From CAG-217 sp963638105 (GTDB lineage: Bacteria > Bacillota > Clostridia > Oscillospirales > Acutalibacteraceae): a stretch of 60,814 nucleotides of DNA. The stretch lies in the NCBI GenBank assembly GCA_963638105.1, contig CAVHPP010000011.1, forward strand, positions 1 to 60,814. Reading direction: 5' to 3'. The notes under the pieces were generated by a model. That model searched no databases. It was not told the DNA's origin and saw only the letters and a list, made by a program, of their open reading frames with translations. The stretch's first letter is position 1. Every line of letters begins with the position of its first letter. Shown piece after piece: positions 32,926-42,124 of this stretch. Made by a program: the position numbers and the translations under genes.

Positions 32926-34491
32926 ATGAGAAAAAAAGAAAAATCTACCTTTCGCAAAATCGAATATCACCGCACAGAGACCTTCTTTCTCATTGTGCGA
33001 GGGCTGGAAGTGGGCGTGGTTGCCGGTTTGGTGTCCGCTCTCTACCGCTTTCTGCTCAGCAAAGCGGAAAGCGCCAACCACGCGGTACTCACCGCCATTG
33101 CCGGCAAGCCGCTGTACATTGCGCTGTTCTTAGCGGCGCTGGCAGGGATCGGCTACCTGGTCTCTCGGCTGGTGCGGTGGCAGCCTCTGGCGTCCTCCAG
33201 CGGTATTCCCCAGATCACCGGGGAGATTCGCGGTCACCTGGACGCTCCCTGGTGGCAGATTCTGTTGGCGAAGATCGCCGGCGGCACCCTGTCCATCTTC
33301 AGCGGACTGAGCCTGGGGCGCGAAGGTCCCAGTATTCAGCTGGGCGGCATGGCGGCCAAAGGGGTGGCCAAGGTTACCAAGGCAGACAAAACCACCCAGC
33401 TGCGCATGATCAGCTGCGGCGGCGGTGCCGGACTGGCGGCGGCATTTAACGCTCCGCTGGCGGGCATGATGTTCACCCTGGAGGAGATTCACAAAACCCT
33501 GGACGGCAACATTCTGTGCATGGGCATTGTGTCTACCATTACGGCAGACTATATCTCCAAGCTGTTTTTCGGTCAAAACACGGTGTTCCACTACACCACC
33601 GCCGACATTCCGTTAAAGAGCTACTGGATCCTGCTGCTATTAGGGATCGTGCTGGGGCTGGCCGGCGTGGGCTACAACGCCCTCATGTTGCTGGGCCAAA
33701 AATGGATCGGCAAGATCAAAGCACCGGTGCGTATGATGCTGATTTTTGTTTGCAGCGGCGTGCTGGGTCTGTTCGTGCCCCAGCTGCTGGGCGGCGGCCA
33801 CACCATGGTGACCCTGCTGCTGCAAGAGCACCCCACCATTAAAATTCTGATTTTACTGCTGCTGGGCAAATTTCTTTTTTCCCTGCTGTCCTTTGCCTCC
33901 GGTGCGCCGGGTGGTATCTTCTTCCCGCTGCTGATCCTGGGCACCTACCTGGGCGCCATCTATGCCGAGGCGGCCATTGCCTGGTTTGGGCTGGCGCCGG
34001 AGCTGTGGCAGGAGCTGGTGGTGGTGTCTATGGCCGGGTTCTTTGCCGCCATTGTGCGTGCGCCCATGACCGGCATTATCCTGGTATTTGAAATGACCGG
34101 CAATCTGGACAGTCTGCTGCCTCTGGCGGTGGTGAGCCTGACCAGCTACACCCTGGCAGATCTGCTGGGCAGTACGCCCATTTACACCGCGCTGCTGGAA
34201 AATCTGCTGCGCCCGGAGGACAAGGCGGCTGCCCGCCGCAACCGTCCCGGTGAAAAGGTGCTCAAAACCTATGTGCTTCCCCTGGGCAGTGCCCTGGACG
34301 GCAAGTGCATTAAAGACATTGACTGGGGCCGTCACTGCCTGATCGTCAGCATTGAGCGGGGCGACACCGCCGTGACCCCTAAGGGCGACACCACCCTCCA
34401 CGCAGGCGACACACTGGTGGTGATGGTGAGCCAGCGGCGCTTTGCCCGGGACAACGACCGGTTGGAAACGCTGATCGCCCCCAAATCGTAA
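32926..34491 (+). CDS. ClC-type chloride/proton antiporter with TrkA-C domain
   Basis: A 521-residue ClC protein. Chloride-binding motifs are SSGIP (91-95), GREGPSIQLG (131-140) with the gating Glu133, GGIFFP, and a Tyr in STPIYTALLENLL. FTLEEIHK provides the internal proton Glu, so it should be an antiporter and not a channel. About the last 80 residues form a TrkA-C (RCK_C) domain that may bind a small ligand. It might export fluoride or chloride, or support acid resistance; a dedicated fluoride type would have a Met in place of Ser in the first motif, which is not seen. The ribosome binding site is weak. Confidence 0.92.
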   Translation: MRKKEKSTFRKIEYHRTETFFLIVRGLEVGVVAGLVSALYRFLLSKAESANHAVLTAIAGKPLYIALFLAALAGIGYLVSRLVRWQPLASSSGIPQITGEIRGHLDAPWWQILLAKIAGGTLSIFSGLSLGREGPSIQLGGMAAKGVAKVTKADKTTQLRMISCGGGAGLAAAFNAPLAGMMFTLEEIHKTLDGNILCMGIVSTITADYISKLFFGQNTVFHYTTADIPLKSYWILLLLGIVLGLAGVGYNALMLLGQKWIGKIKAPVRMMLIFVCSGVLGLFVPQLLGGGHTMVTLLLQEHPTIKILILLLLGKFLFSLLSFASGAPGGIFFPLLILGTYLGAIYAEAAIAWFGLAPELWQELVVVSMAGFFAAIVRAPMTGIILVFEMTGNLDSLLPLAVVSLTSYTLADLLGSTPIYTALLENLLRPEDKAAARRNRPGEKVLKTYVLPLGSALDGKCIKDIDWGRHCLIVSIERGDTAVTPKGDTTLHAGDTLVVMVSQRRFARDNDRLETLIAPKS

Positions 34492-34554
34492 CCCCATCGG
34501 CCGGTGCCGATACAGATAGATTTTATCCAAGGAACGCATACAGGAGTGAACATT

Positions 34555-35538
34555 ATGGAAAACCGCATTTGGCTCAAAGGCGACACCCACCTGCACACCT
34601 GCAACAGCGACGGCAAGCTGACCCCCGGTCAGCTGGTAGAAGCGTGCCAACAGGCAGGGCTGGACTACGCCATCATCACCGACCACAACTACAACACCGT
34701 AAAGGCCAGCTATACGGACAAAAATCTGCTGGTGATGCAAGGCCAGGAGATCACCGACGACCTGGGCCACATCAATGTTTGGGGCAAAAAGGTGCCCCAG
34801 GACCCGCCGTATATCTTAAAGACCACGGCGGACTATGACGCGGTGCTGGCGCCTTGCCGTGCGGCAGGGGCCACCATCTCCGTCAATCACCCGTTTTGCT
34901 CTATGTGCGGATTCCACATGAATCTGGAGCACTTCCGCTTTGACTGCGTGGAGGTATGGAACACCATTCAGCACTCGGATAATATTAAAAATATGAATTG
35001 GTGGCACAACCAGCTGCTGCAAGGCAACCACATTGCAGCGGTGGGCGGCTCTGACTTTCACAAAGACATTGGCCCGCTGAAGCTGCTGGCCAACCCCACC
35101 ACCATTGTGCACGCCACCGCCAAAACAGAGGAAGCGGTTTTGCAGGCACTGCGAGAGGGTCGCTCTGTGGTGACCAACAAACCGGACACCAGTATGATCT
35201 ACCTGACCGTGGGGGACGCCAATGTGGGCGACACGGTGCCCTACGCGCCCGGCCTGACCGGCAAGGTGGCGGTGACGAAGCTCAAAAAAGGCCACACCAT
35301 CAAGGTATTTAACAACAACGATGTGATCCTGGAACACACCGCCGCACAAAACAGCGATCGGATGGAACTGGATTTTGAAATTCGGCAACCGGGCTTTATC
35401 CGAGCAGAAATCGACTACACCTTCCGCCCGGCTATGCGGGCTCTGTACCACACGGTGGAGGAAAAATATCTCCACGCGGATGTGGCCGATCTGCCGCCGT
35501 TTTTCTGGGCGTTCACCAACCCCATTTGGATCCGCTGA
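34555..35538 (+). CDS. PHP-domain phosphoesterase (CehA/McbA-like), forward copy
   Basis: A 327-residue PHP-domain hydrolase. The metal motifs are GDTHLHTCNSDGKL near residue 9, ITDHNYNT near 44, SVNHPF, and GGSDFHKDIG. The C-terminal 90 residues look beta-rich. The ATG at 34555 follows AGGAGTGAAC; an earlier ATG at 34504 is not supported. The stop overlaps the next ATG (TGATG). Substrate unknown; relatives act on phosphoesters. A second PHP protein is encoded on the other strand at 36096. Confidence 0.85.
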   Translation: MENRIWLKGDTHLHTCNSDGKLTPGQLVEACQQAGLDYAIITDHNYNTVKASYTDKNLLVMQGQEITDDLGHINVWGKKVPQDPPYILKTTADYDAVLAPCRAAGATISVNHPFCSMCGFHMNLEHFRFDCVEVWNTIQHSDNIKNMNWWHNQLLQGNHIAAVGGSDFHKDIGPLKLLANPTTIVHATAKTEEAVLQALREGRSVVTNKPDTSMIYLTVGDANVGDTVPYAPGLTGKVAVTKLKKGHTIKVFNNNDVILEHTAAQNSDRMELDFEIRQPGFIRAEIDYTFRPAMRALYHTVEEKYLHADVADLPPFFWAFTNPIWIR

Positions 35539-36053
35539 TGGAGGGCGTGCGCATTACCCGCTCCCGGCGAAAGAGCATAGAGCTGTCCATTGACGATGAC
35601 CTGCAAATCGCCGTCAAAGCGCCCCTGTGGGTCACCGACCGGGCCATTGATCACTTTATCGCCCAAAAGGCGGACTGGATCAGCCGGCAAAAAGCCGAAA
35701 GGGCCGCCTACTTGCAGGCCCACCCGCCCTTAACGGAGGCGGAAGTGGAAGCCCTGCGCCGACGGGCCAAAGCGGAACTGCCGCCTCGGGTGGCCTATTA
35801 CAGCCAAATTCTGGGGGTGACCCCCACCGGGATCAAGATCACAAGTGCAAAAAAGCGCTTTGGCTCCTGCAATGGGAAGAACAGCATTTGCTTTTCCCTC
35901 TACCTGATGCAGTACCCCCAGGCAGCCATAGACTATGTGGTGGTGCACGAGCTGTGTCACATTCGCCACCACGACCACTCCCCTGCCTTTTATCGGCTGG
36001 TGGAAAGCGTGCTGCCGGACTACAAAGAGCGGGAGCGCCTGCTGCGCCGCTAA
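35538..36053 (+). CDS. YgjP/SprT-like zinc metallopeptidase (DUF45)
   Basis: A 171-residue YgjP-type protein. The zinc motif is VVHELCHIRHHDHSPAFY (HExxH plus a distal His), and the segment SAKKRFGSCNGKNSICFSLY is the family signature. Members are often called predicted metal-dependent hydrolases; the target is unknown. The ATG at 35538 overlaps the stop of the PHP gene, so the two are translated together. A strong terminator follows directly. Confidence 0.88.
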   Translation: MEGVRITRSRRKSIELSIDDDLQIAVKAPLWVTDRAIDHFIAQKADWISRQKAERAAYLQAHPPLTEAEVEALRRRAKAELPPRVAYYSQILGVTPTGIKITSAKKRFGSCNGKNSICFSLYLMQYPQAAIDYVVVHELCHIRHHDHSPAFYRLVESVLPDYKERERLLRR

Positions 36054-36063
36054 AAGCAAAGAA

Positions 36064-36098
36064 GCACCGTAACGAAAACCGTTACGGTGCCTTTTTTA
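36064..36098 (+). terminator. Terminator of the PHP-YgjP pair
   Basis: GCACCGTAAC (36064-36073) pairs with GTTACGGTGC (36081-36090), followed by TTTTTT. Confidence 0.92.
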
Positions 36099-37040
36099 TT
36101 CTGTATAAATGGGGGAAGTAATGGCCAGGGGCTGCTTCTCGCCCCCAACGGTGCCCCACAGCTCGCAAATATACCAGTGCCCCGGCTCCAGGGTCAGCCG
36201 GGCGTGGCGCTCGGTAACCGCTGTCTCCAGCACGCACTTGTTGCCATTGGTAATAATACGAATGGTGTCGTAGCTTACCGGCTCGTCGCCCTCGTCCTTA
36301 CGCCGGGCGTGCAAATCCGTAAAGAAGCTGAAGATCACCCGCCCCCGCTTGAGGGTATCGCCAATGCCGTAAGTCTCGCCCCAGCGGTGCACCCGAAAGA
36401 AGAACTTGGCACCGTAGCTAACCACTGTGCGCCCGGCACGGATGGCCTCCAACGCGCAGGCTGCCGTTGGCTCTTCCATATTCAAATAGGTGACCCCAAA
36501 GTGCCGATCCGACTGGCGGTGCCAGTCCCGACCGTAGGTGATGGGCAGATGATAACCCTTGTCCAGCAGAGACTTCCAAAGCTCCGTTGCCGGGATATTT
36601 TCGCCGTTGTCCGGGCCAAAGGCGTCGTGCCATACCTCCAGGTAATCCACCCGGCTCCAGTCCTGCACATCAAAAGCCCAGCGTCCGCCGGTACAAATAG
36701 GTGAGCCCAGCTGGAACGGATGGGCCACGCCGCACAGGCCGCCGGCCGCGTGCACCTGATCCATCTTGTCGTCTATATTGGCAGGCACTGCGTCCCGCCA
36801 GTCCACAAAGTCCCGGGTGCCCAGCACCAGCATGTGACCAAAAAAGGTGGTCCACTCAATACCCGGCACGGCGGGGGTAATGCTGTCGTCCAGCTCCCGG
36901 TGGCCGGAAGTGGTATTGTGGTCGGTCAAAGCGATCAGCGCCAGGTGGTCGTCATACGCACGGCGCAGCAGCTCCGCCACAGAAAAGCCACCGTCGGAAT
37001 GAACGCTGTGGCAATGGAGTTCGCAAGGCAAATAACTCAT
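36096..37040 (-). CDS. PHP-domain phosphoesterase, reverse copy
   Basis: A 314-residue PHP-domain protein with CELHCHSVHSDGGFSV (HxH) at about residue 7, LTDHNTTSGH, GVAHPF and ITYGRDWHR. It ends in a beta-rich domain with VLETAVTERHARLTLEPG, reminiscent of CehA/McbA-type proteins. AGGGAACAG precedes the ATG at 37040, and longer readings overlap the next gene in another frame. It is coupled by a four-base overlap to the gene upstream. It is only distantly similar to the forward PHP gene. Confidence 0.83.
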   Translation of the reverse strand: MSYLPCELHCHSVHSDGGFSVAELLRRAYDDHLALIALTDHNTTSGHRELDDSITPAVPGIEWTTFFGHMLVLGTRDFVDWRDAVPANIDDKMDQVHAAGGLCGVAHPFQLGSPICTGGRWAFDVQDWSRVDYLEVWHDAFGPDNGENIPATELWKSLLDKGYHLPITYGRDWHRQSDRHFGVTYLNMEEPTAACALEAIRAGRTVVSYGAKFFFRVHRWGETYGIGDTLKRGRVIFSFFTDLHARRKDEGDEPVSYDTIRIITNGNKCVLETAVTERHARLTLEPGHWYICELWGTVGGEKQPLAITSPIYTE

Positions 37041-37480
37041 TCTGTTCCCTCCCCGATCACACGCACACGGCAAGTCACCGGACACAGCACACAATGGGCG
37101 CTGAGTATCGCCTGCCACTGCCCCGGGCGCAATTCGCCGGGCAAAAAACCGGGAGACGCGCTCTCTGCCGTCAGCCGATGGCACTGCTCGGTAGCCCGCC
37201 GATGGGCGGCGCCTCGATAGCCCGCCGGGTCATCCAAAGACAGGGTGACTAAATTATACACCGGCAAATAGGCATACGGATCCTTTTGCACCACCGCCCG
37301 AGCATACCGGGCCAGCGCGGCCTTTACCGCCTCTACCGCCACCGGCTCCGGCGGGGTGGGCGGATCGTAAGTAAATTCCACCTGCAAGGCCGTCAGCCCG
37401 GGCGGAACGGTAAAGGACAAAGCCACATTGGTCTTGTCCGCCTGCGGGTTCAGCTCCCGCGTCTCATCAAAAAGCACCAT
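37037..37480 (-). CDS. Uncharacterised partner of the reverse PHP protein
   Basis: A 147-residue protein without a recognised domain. It begins MVLFDETRELNPQADKT, contains an alternating polar/hydrophobic stretch (NVALSFTVPPGLTALQVEFTY) that suggests a beta sandwich, and has two cysteines near the C-terminus. There is no signal peptide. The N-terminal segment resembles the beta-rich front domain that precedes the PHP domain in some CehA/McbA-like proteins, so it may be a split-off domain of the PHP enzyme made from the same mRNA. That idea is inference. Confidence 0.65.
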   Translation of the reverse strand: MVLFDETRELNPQADKTNVALSFTVPPGLTALQVEFTYDPPTPPEPVAVEAVKAALARYARAVVQKDPYAYLPVYNLVTLSLDDPAGYRGAAHRRATEQCHRLTAESASPGFLPGELRPGQWQAILSAHCVLCPVTCRVRVIGEGTE

Positions 37481-37504
37481 AAAAAGCGCCCCCTCTTCCC
37501 CTTG

Positions 37505-37556
37505 ATTATAACCGATACCGCAGAAATTTGCAATTCCTGTCAAAAGATGTTAAAAT
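37505..37556. promoter_or_regulatory. Divergent promoters sharing one -35 hexamer
   Basis: The palindrome TTGCAA (37528-37533) is the -35 in both directions. Forward: TAAAAT (37551-37556), 17-base spacer, TGT extended. Reverse: TATAAT (37510-37505), 17-base spacer. The forward one serves the PLC-like gene with a very short leader; the reverse one serves the small protein and PHP gene. Confidence 0.7.
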
Positions 37557-37572
37557 AAAGACGGTGATAACA

Positions 37573-38454
37573 ATGGGAATTGAACTAAAAAATTGGATGC
37601 AGGATCTGCCGGACGGCAGCGATCTACTGGCGCTGAACCTGTGCGGCACCCACGACTGCGTAACCCAGCACATTCGACTGCCCCACTTCTTTTGCTGCCA
37701 AGACCTAACCGTCTATGAACAGCTGCTTCTGGGGGTGCGAGCGCTGGATATTCGCGTGCGGGCGGACGGCAAGTGCCTAACCATGGTGCACGGCATATTC
37801 CCCGCCTACAACCACTCCTGCCACCGGGCCAACCTGATGGATATGGGCGATGTGCTGTCCCAGTGCTACCGCTTTTTAGACGAATGCCCGGGCGAGGCGG
37901 TGGTGTTCCAGTTTAAAAACGACAACGGCAAAGAGAACGAGCAGTGCTTTGACAACCTGTTTTATACCTACATTAAGGGCAAGGAGCCTTATTGGTACTT
38001 AGAGGATCGAGTGCCCACTCTGGGCGCCGCCCGGGGCAAGCTGGTGCTGATCCGTCGGTGCAAAATGGAGCCAAAGCCGGACTTTACCCGCCACAATACG
38101 GGCATTGACTTTTCCACCTGGGTGGAACAGCCGGAGGTGGTGCCCACGGCGCTGCCCCTGTGCACCGGTACGGCAGACTTTATTATACAGGATCGGTTCA
38201 AATACAAGCCCAAGCCCCGCTGGGCGCAGGTGATCCGGCCGTTCTTAGAGCAGCGCTCGGCCTTTGGCGGGCAGTATGTGATCAACTACCTGTCCACCGC
38301 CGGTGGGCTGAAAGGTCCGCGGCGCAACGCCAAATATATCAACACCAAATTTATGGACTATCCGCTGAAAAAAGGCGTGTACTACGGCACCACCTATGTG
38401 GACTTCCCCTCTCGGGAGCAGGTGCTGAAGATCGTAGAAACCAATTTTGAATAA
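37573..38454 (+). CDS. Phosphatidylinositol-specific phospholipase C-like protein
   Basis: A 293-residue protein with a PI-PLC X-domain fold. The first catalytic His lies in NLCGTHDC (family GTHDS) and the second in GVRALDIRVRADGK...MVHGIF. Later IIQDRFKYK and YVINYLSTAG match the barrel. No signal peptide is visible, which is unusual because bacterial PI-PLCs are normally secreted, so it may act inside the cell on a cyclic phosphodiester or glycerophosphodiester. The ATG at 37573 lies about ten bases after the predicted transcription start. It stands between its own promoter and terminator. Confidence 0.8.
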   Translation: MGIELKNWMQDLPDGSDLLALNLCGTHDCVTQHIRLPHFFCCQDLTVYEQLLLGVRALDIRVRADGKCLTMVHGIFPAYNHSCHRANLMDMGDVLSQCYRFLDECPGEAVVFQFKNDNGKENEQCFDNLFYTYIKGKEPYWYLEDRVPTLGAARGKLVLIRRCKMEPKPDFTRHNTGIDFSTWVEQPEVVPTALPLCTGTADFIIQDRFKYKPKPRWAQVIRPFLEQRSAFGGQYVINYLSTAGGLKGPRRNAKYINTKFMDYPLKKGVYYGTTYVDFPSREQVLKIVETNFE

Positions 38455-38462
38455 GCGCACAC

Positions 38463-38497
38463 AAAAGCGCACGACCATACAAGGTCGTGCGCTTTTT
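38463..38497. terminator. Bidirectional terminator
   Basis: AAAAGCGCACGACC pairs perfectly with GGTCGTGCGCTTTT; it separates the PLC-like gene from the reverse argS operon. Confidence 0.92.
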
Positions 38498-38513
38498 AAT
38501 TTTATGTTCTCTT

Positions 38514-39953
38514 TTATTTCTCCGTAGGCAGGGGCAGGTTTTGCAGTTTTTGCACCTCGCCGTCCGTTTTGCCCTCCGGGGTGTCCCGATAATACTGGGT
38601 AAAGGGCCGGAAGCGGCTTTTCTCCTCCCAAATGCGCTTGGCGGTAGGCGCCCAGGCAGCAGCGTAAGCGTCACATTTGGCGCACAGCGCCTCGGCACTC
38701 TCCGGAGCCAGGAAGTTGGTGGACTTGGCGCCGGTTTGGCTGACGATCCGCCGCAGAGCCGCCGGGTTTTCCAGCATGGGGCAGGGCCGCAGCATATTGT
38801 TATTAAAGGGCTGACCCTTGTAATATTCGTAAAACAGCGGCGACTGCAAGCATTCTTTAATACTCTTTTGCCGAATGTTGGAGTCACTGTAATGGATAAA
38901 CACACAAGGCTCCGCGTCGCCCTCGGAATTGATGTGGAAGTAATTACGCCCGCCGGCAATACAACCGCCTACAAACTCCGCGTCGTTTTGGAAATCCACG
39001 GTGAAAATCGGCTTGCCGTTCTTGCCGTCCCGCTTCTCTCGAATGGTACGGTACACATGCTCCCGCTGCTCCGGGGAGAGCAGCAAATTCTGATCTGCGT
39101 CGCTGCCCACCGGCATATAGTGGAAATACCAGGCATAGCGGGCACCGGCCTCAATCAAGGTGTCATAAAAGGCGTCGGAAGTGACCGCTTCGCAGTTTTG
39201 CGATGTGTAGCAGACGGACACGCCAAACAGGCAGCCGTGCTTCTTCAGCAGTGCCATAGCCGCCATGGTGTCCCGATAGGAGCCTGCGCCCCGGCGGGCG
39301 TCGGTGGTCTCCTCGCTGCCCTCCACGGACAGAGCCAGCGCCAAATTGCCGCAGGTCTTCATATCCTCACAAAAGGCGTCGTCCACCAGCGTGCCGTTGG
39401 TGAAAGTTAAAAACAGGCAGTCCGGGTTTTCCTTGGCTACCGTTATAATATCCGCCTTGCGGATCAGAGGCTCGCCGCCGGTGTACATAAAGAAATGGGT
39501 GCCCAGCGCCTTGCACTCCTGCACAATGCGGCGCATTTCGTCCAAGGTCAGGTTGGACTTATGACCGTACTCTGCCGCCCAGCAGCCCTTGCAATGGCGA
39601 TTGCAGGCACTGGTGGGATCCATCAGCACCACCCAAGGGATGTTGCAATGCTCCTTCTCCCGGTTGGCACGCAGGGTCTTGGTGCCGAAGTAGCCCAGAT
39701 CAATGGCAAAGGTCAGCGCAATGCGGCGAAACAGAGCCGGGTCCACCTCGTCCAGCCCGCGAAACAGGAATTGGTGCCACACATTGTCCGCATCCTCAAT
39801 GATCTCAATGGGCTTGGTAAAAGTGCTGGCGGGGAACATTTTGCCGGCCACCAGCTTGCCAACCTTCACCAGCTTCACCAAATTGCGGCGAGGATTCTTG
39901 TACACATAGCGCAGCAGACGGTCGCCCACTGCGTACAAAATTTTTCTGTTCAT
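38514..39953 (-). CDS. Radical SAM/SPASM-type protein
   Basis: A 479-residue radical SAM enzyme. The cluster motif is SACNRHCKGCWAAEYG (Cx3Cx2C) at about residue 114, followed by FMYTGGEPLIRK. Further cysteines (GGCIAGGRNYF, EPCVF, RPCPMLE, LCAKCDAY) suggest an auxiliary cluster of SPASM type. A helical N-terminal extension of about 105 residues precedes the barrel. No peptide precursor gene is adjacent, so a RiPP role is not indicated; the substrate is unknown. It follows argS by 20 bases and ends the operon. Confidence 0.85.
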   Translation of the reverse strand: MNRKILYAVGDRLLRYVYKNPRRNLVKLVKVGKLVAGKMFPASTFTKPIEIIEDADNVWHQFLFRGLDEVDPALFRRIALTFAIDLGYFGTKTLRANREKEHCNIPWVVLMDPTSACNRHCKGCWAAEYGHKSNLTLDEMRRIVQECKALGTHFFMYTGGEPLIRKADIITVAKENPDCLFLTFTNGTLVDDAFCEDMKTCGNLALALSVEGSEETTDARRGAGSYRDTMAAMALLKKHGCLFGVSVCYTSQNCEAVTSDAFYDTLIEAGARYAWYFHYMPVGSDADQNLLLSPEQREHVYRTIREKRDGKNGKPIFTVDFQNDAEFVGGCIAGGRNYFHINSEGDAEPCVFIHYSDSNIRQKSIKECLQSPLFYEYYKGQPFNNNMLRPCPMLENPAALRRIVSQTGAKSTNFLAPESAEALCAKCDAYAAAWAPTAKRIWEEKSRFRPFTQYYRDTPEGKTDGEVQKLQNLPLPTEK

Positions 39954-39973
39954 AGCTTCACCTCAAGCGCCGC

Positions 39974-41662
39974 TTACATACGCTCCGGCACGCTGATCTT
40001 CAGCATAGTAAGTACATTGCGAATGGTATTCTTTACGGCGGTGCACAGATACAGCCGCGCCTGCATCAGCCCCTCATCCTCTACCATCACCCGCTGGGCA
40101 TTGTAGAATTTGTGGAACAGAGTGGCCAGGTCGATCACATAGTGGGTGATCTTGGCCGGGTCGTAGGTCTTGGCTGCCGTAACCACCTCGTCGGTGAGGG
40201 CGGCCAGGTGGCGGATCAGCTCCCGCTCCTCCGGCGCCGTCAACTGCTCCAGCTCCGCGGTAGTGGGGGTGCGCAGGGTCACGCCCTCCTCTGCCGCCTT
40301 GCGCAAAATAGAGCAAATGCGGGCGTGGGCGTACTGCACATAGTACACCGGGTTCTCATTAGAGGTGCTGGCTGCCAGCTCCAGGTCAAAATCAAAGTGG
40401 GAATTCGGCTCCCGCAGGTTAAAGAAGAAGCGAGCCGCGTCAATGGGCACTTCCTCCAGCAAGGTATTCAGAGTAATGGCCTTGCCGGAACGCTTAGACA
40501 GCTTAATGGTTTCGCCGTCCCGCACCAGGCGCACCATCTGCATAATCACGCAGTCCAGACGGTTTGCGTCCAGCCCCAGAGCGGTAAGCGCCGCCTTCAT
40601 CCGGGGCACATAGCCGTGGTGGTCCGCACCCAGCACATCCACGGCTTTATCATAGCCGCGGGTCACCAGCTTATTATAATGATAAGCAATATCCGGCACA
40701 ATATAAGTGGGAATGCCGTTGGCACGCACCAGCACAATGTCCTTGTCGTTGCCGAATTCGCTGGCCTTGAACCACAGGGCGCCGTCCTGTTCATAGGTAA
40801 CGCCCTTTTCTTTCAATGCGTCAATCACCCGCTGCACAGAGCCGTCCCCATGGAGGGAAGACTCCTTGAACCAGCGGTCATACTGAATGCGGTAGGCGCC
40901 CAGGTCCCGCTCCAGCCCGGCAATGTTCTTGGGCAGGGCGTAATCCACCAGCGCCTTGCGCCGCTCCTCGGAGGGTGCGTTCACATACCGGTCGCCGTAT
41001 TCCTTAATGAAATTCTCGGCGTGCTCCACAATATCCACGCCCTTATAGGCGTCCTCCGGCAGCTCCACCGCCGGGTCATAATGCTGCAAATAGCGCACTT
41101 CCAGGGAAGTGGCGAACTTCTCAATCTGATTGCCGGCGTCGTTCACATAAAACTCCCGCTGCACATCATATCCGGCCCAATCCAGCACCGCTGCCAGGCA
41201 GTCGCCGATAGCGCCGCCACGGGCGTTGCCGATGTGCATAAGCCCGGTGGGATTGGCAGAGACGAACTCCACCAGCACACGCTTGCCCTTGCCGTAATCC
41301 GAGCGGCCGTAATTCTCACCCTGCGCCATCAAATCCTCCAACACAGCGGCATAAAACCGGTCACCCAGGAAGAAATTGATAAAGCCGGGACCGGCGATTT
41401 CTGCCCGGTCAAACACAGTGTCTGCCAAATCCAGTCGATCCACAATGGCCTGGGCGATCACCCGGGGCGCCTTGTGAAACGCCTTGGCACCGGCCATAGC
41501 CACATTGGTGGAGTAGTCGCCGTTTTGGCGCTCCTTGGGCACTTCGATAATAAAGGCAGGCAGGGGTGCTTCGTCCAGCACACCGTCCGCCACGGCGCGA
41601 CCCAAAGCGTCCATAATTTTCTCTTTTAATTCCAATTCCGTTTGCTTAACCAATTTAGACAT
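39974..41662 (-). CDS. argS: Arginyl-tRNA synthetase
   Basis: ArgS charges tRNA-Arg. The 562-residue class I synthetase has the HIGH-type motif ANPTGLMHIGNARGG near residue 135, the KMSKS-like IKLSKRSGKAIT, an N-terminal Add-1 domain, and a C-terminal DALR anticodon-binding domain with YVQYAHARICS and FYNAQRVMVEDE. Length is typical. It starts three bases after the end of the YwiB-like gene, the same order as ywiB-argS in Bacillus. Confidence 0.97.
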   Translation of the reverse strand: MSKLVKQTELELKEKIMDALGRAVADGVLDEAPLPAFIIEVPKERQNGDYSTNVAMAGAKAFHKAPRVIAQAIVDRLDLADTVFDRAEIAGPGFINFFLGDRFYAAVLEDLMAQGENYGRSDYGKGKRVLVEFVSANPTGLMHIGNARGGAIGDCLAAVLDWAGYDVQREFYVNDAGNQIEKFATSLEVRYLQHYDPAVELPEDAYKGVDIVEHAENFIKEYGDRYVNAPSEERRKALVDYALPKNIAGLERDLGAYRIQYDRWFKESSLHGDGSVQRVIDALKEKGVTYEQDGALWFKASEFGNDKDIVLVRANGIPTYIVPDIAYHYNKLVTRGYDKAVDVLGADHHGYVPRMKAALTALGLDANRLDCVIMQMVRLVRDGETIKLSKRSGKAITLNTLLEEVPIDAARFFFNLREPNSHFDFDLELAASTSNENPVYYVQYAHARICSILRKAAEEGVTLRTPTTAELEQLTAPEERELIRHLAALTDEVVTAAKTYDPAKITHYVIDLATLFHKFYNAQRVMVEDEGLMQARLYLCTAVKNTIRNVLTMLKISVPERM

Positions 41663-41665
41663 GGC

Positions 41666-42124
41666 TCATTCTCCTTGCGACCCGGTGATCCGGTAGTCGA
41701 TTTTCAGTTGATTTTTAGAGGCTAAAGTGCCGTTAATGTCAATTTCATAACGCAGCTGCACCCGACCGTCGGCGGCATTCTCCTGAATCTCCACCGCCTT
41801 GCCGTAAATGCCCATGAGCACATCGCCGTAAGGGGTGCCGTAGCGGCACAAATTCCGCTGCCCTCTGGCAATGGTCAGGCAAGAGCCATAGGCGCCGGTA
41901 CGCAGGATCTCCGCCTCCGTTTGATCCCGGCGCAGGCGCACCTGCACATAAACAGGCTCTTCCGGCGGCTCCTGCTGCTCCGTGTAGCGAAACACCAGCG
42001 CCTCCGGCTCCGTTTGCAGCGTGCCCACGGTGGTCAGCTCAATCTTGTCGCTGTCGCCGTTCAGTCGCTGGGTGCCCACGATCTCCAGTACCACATCCCG
42101 GGTGTCCGTCTGCTTCTTCGTCAT
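41666..42124 (-). CDS. ywiB: DUF1934 (YwiB-like) beta-barrel protein
   Basis: A 152-residue protein of the YwiB/DUF1934 family, a calycin-like beta barrel of unknown function that is regularly encoded next to argS. Typical stretches are EALVFRYTEQ, RGQRNLCRYGTPYGDVLMGIYGK and LRYEIDINGTLASKNQLKI. No signal peptide is seen. It overlaps the end of ddl by four bases (ATGA) and lies three bases before argS. Confidence 0.88.
   Translation of the reverse strand: MTKKQTDTRDVVLEIVGTQRLNGDSDKIELTTVGTLQTEPEALVFRYTEQQEPPEEPVYVQVRLRRDQTEAEILRTGAYGSCLTIARGQRNLCRYGTPYGDVLMGIYGKAVEIQENAADGRVQLRYEIDINGTLASKNQLKIDYRITGSQGE

Noticed and set aside
32926..34491. Dedicated fluoride exporter of the ClC-F type
   Set aside because: The first chloride motif keeps the Ser (SSGIP), whereas ClC-F proteins have a Met there, and no fluoride riboswitch precedes the gene.
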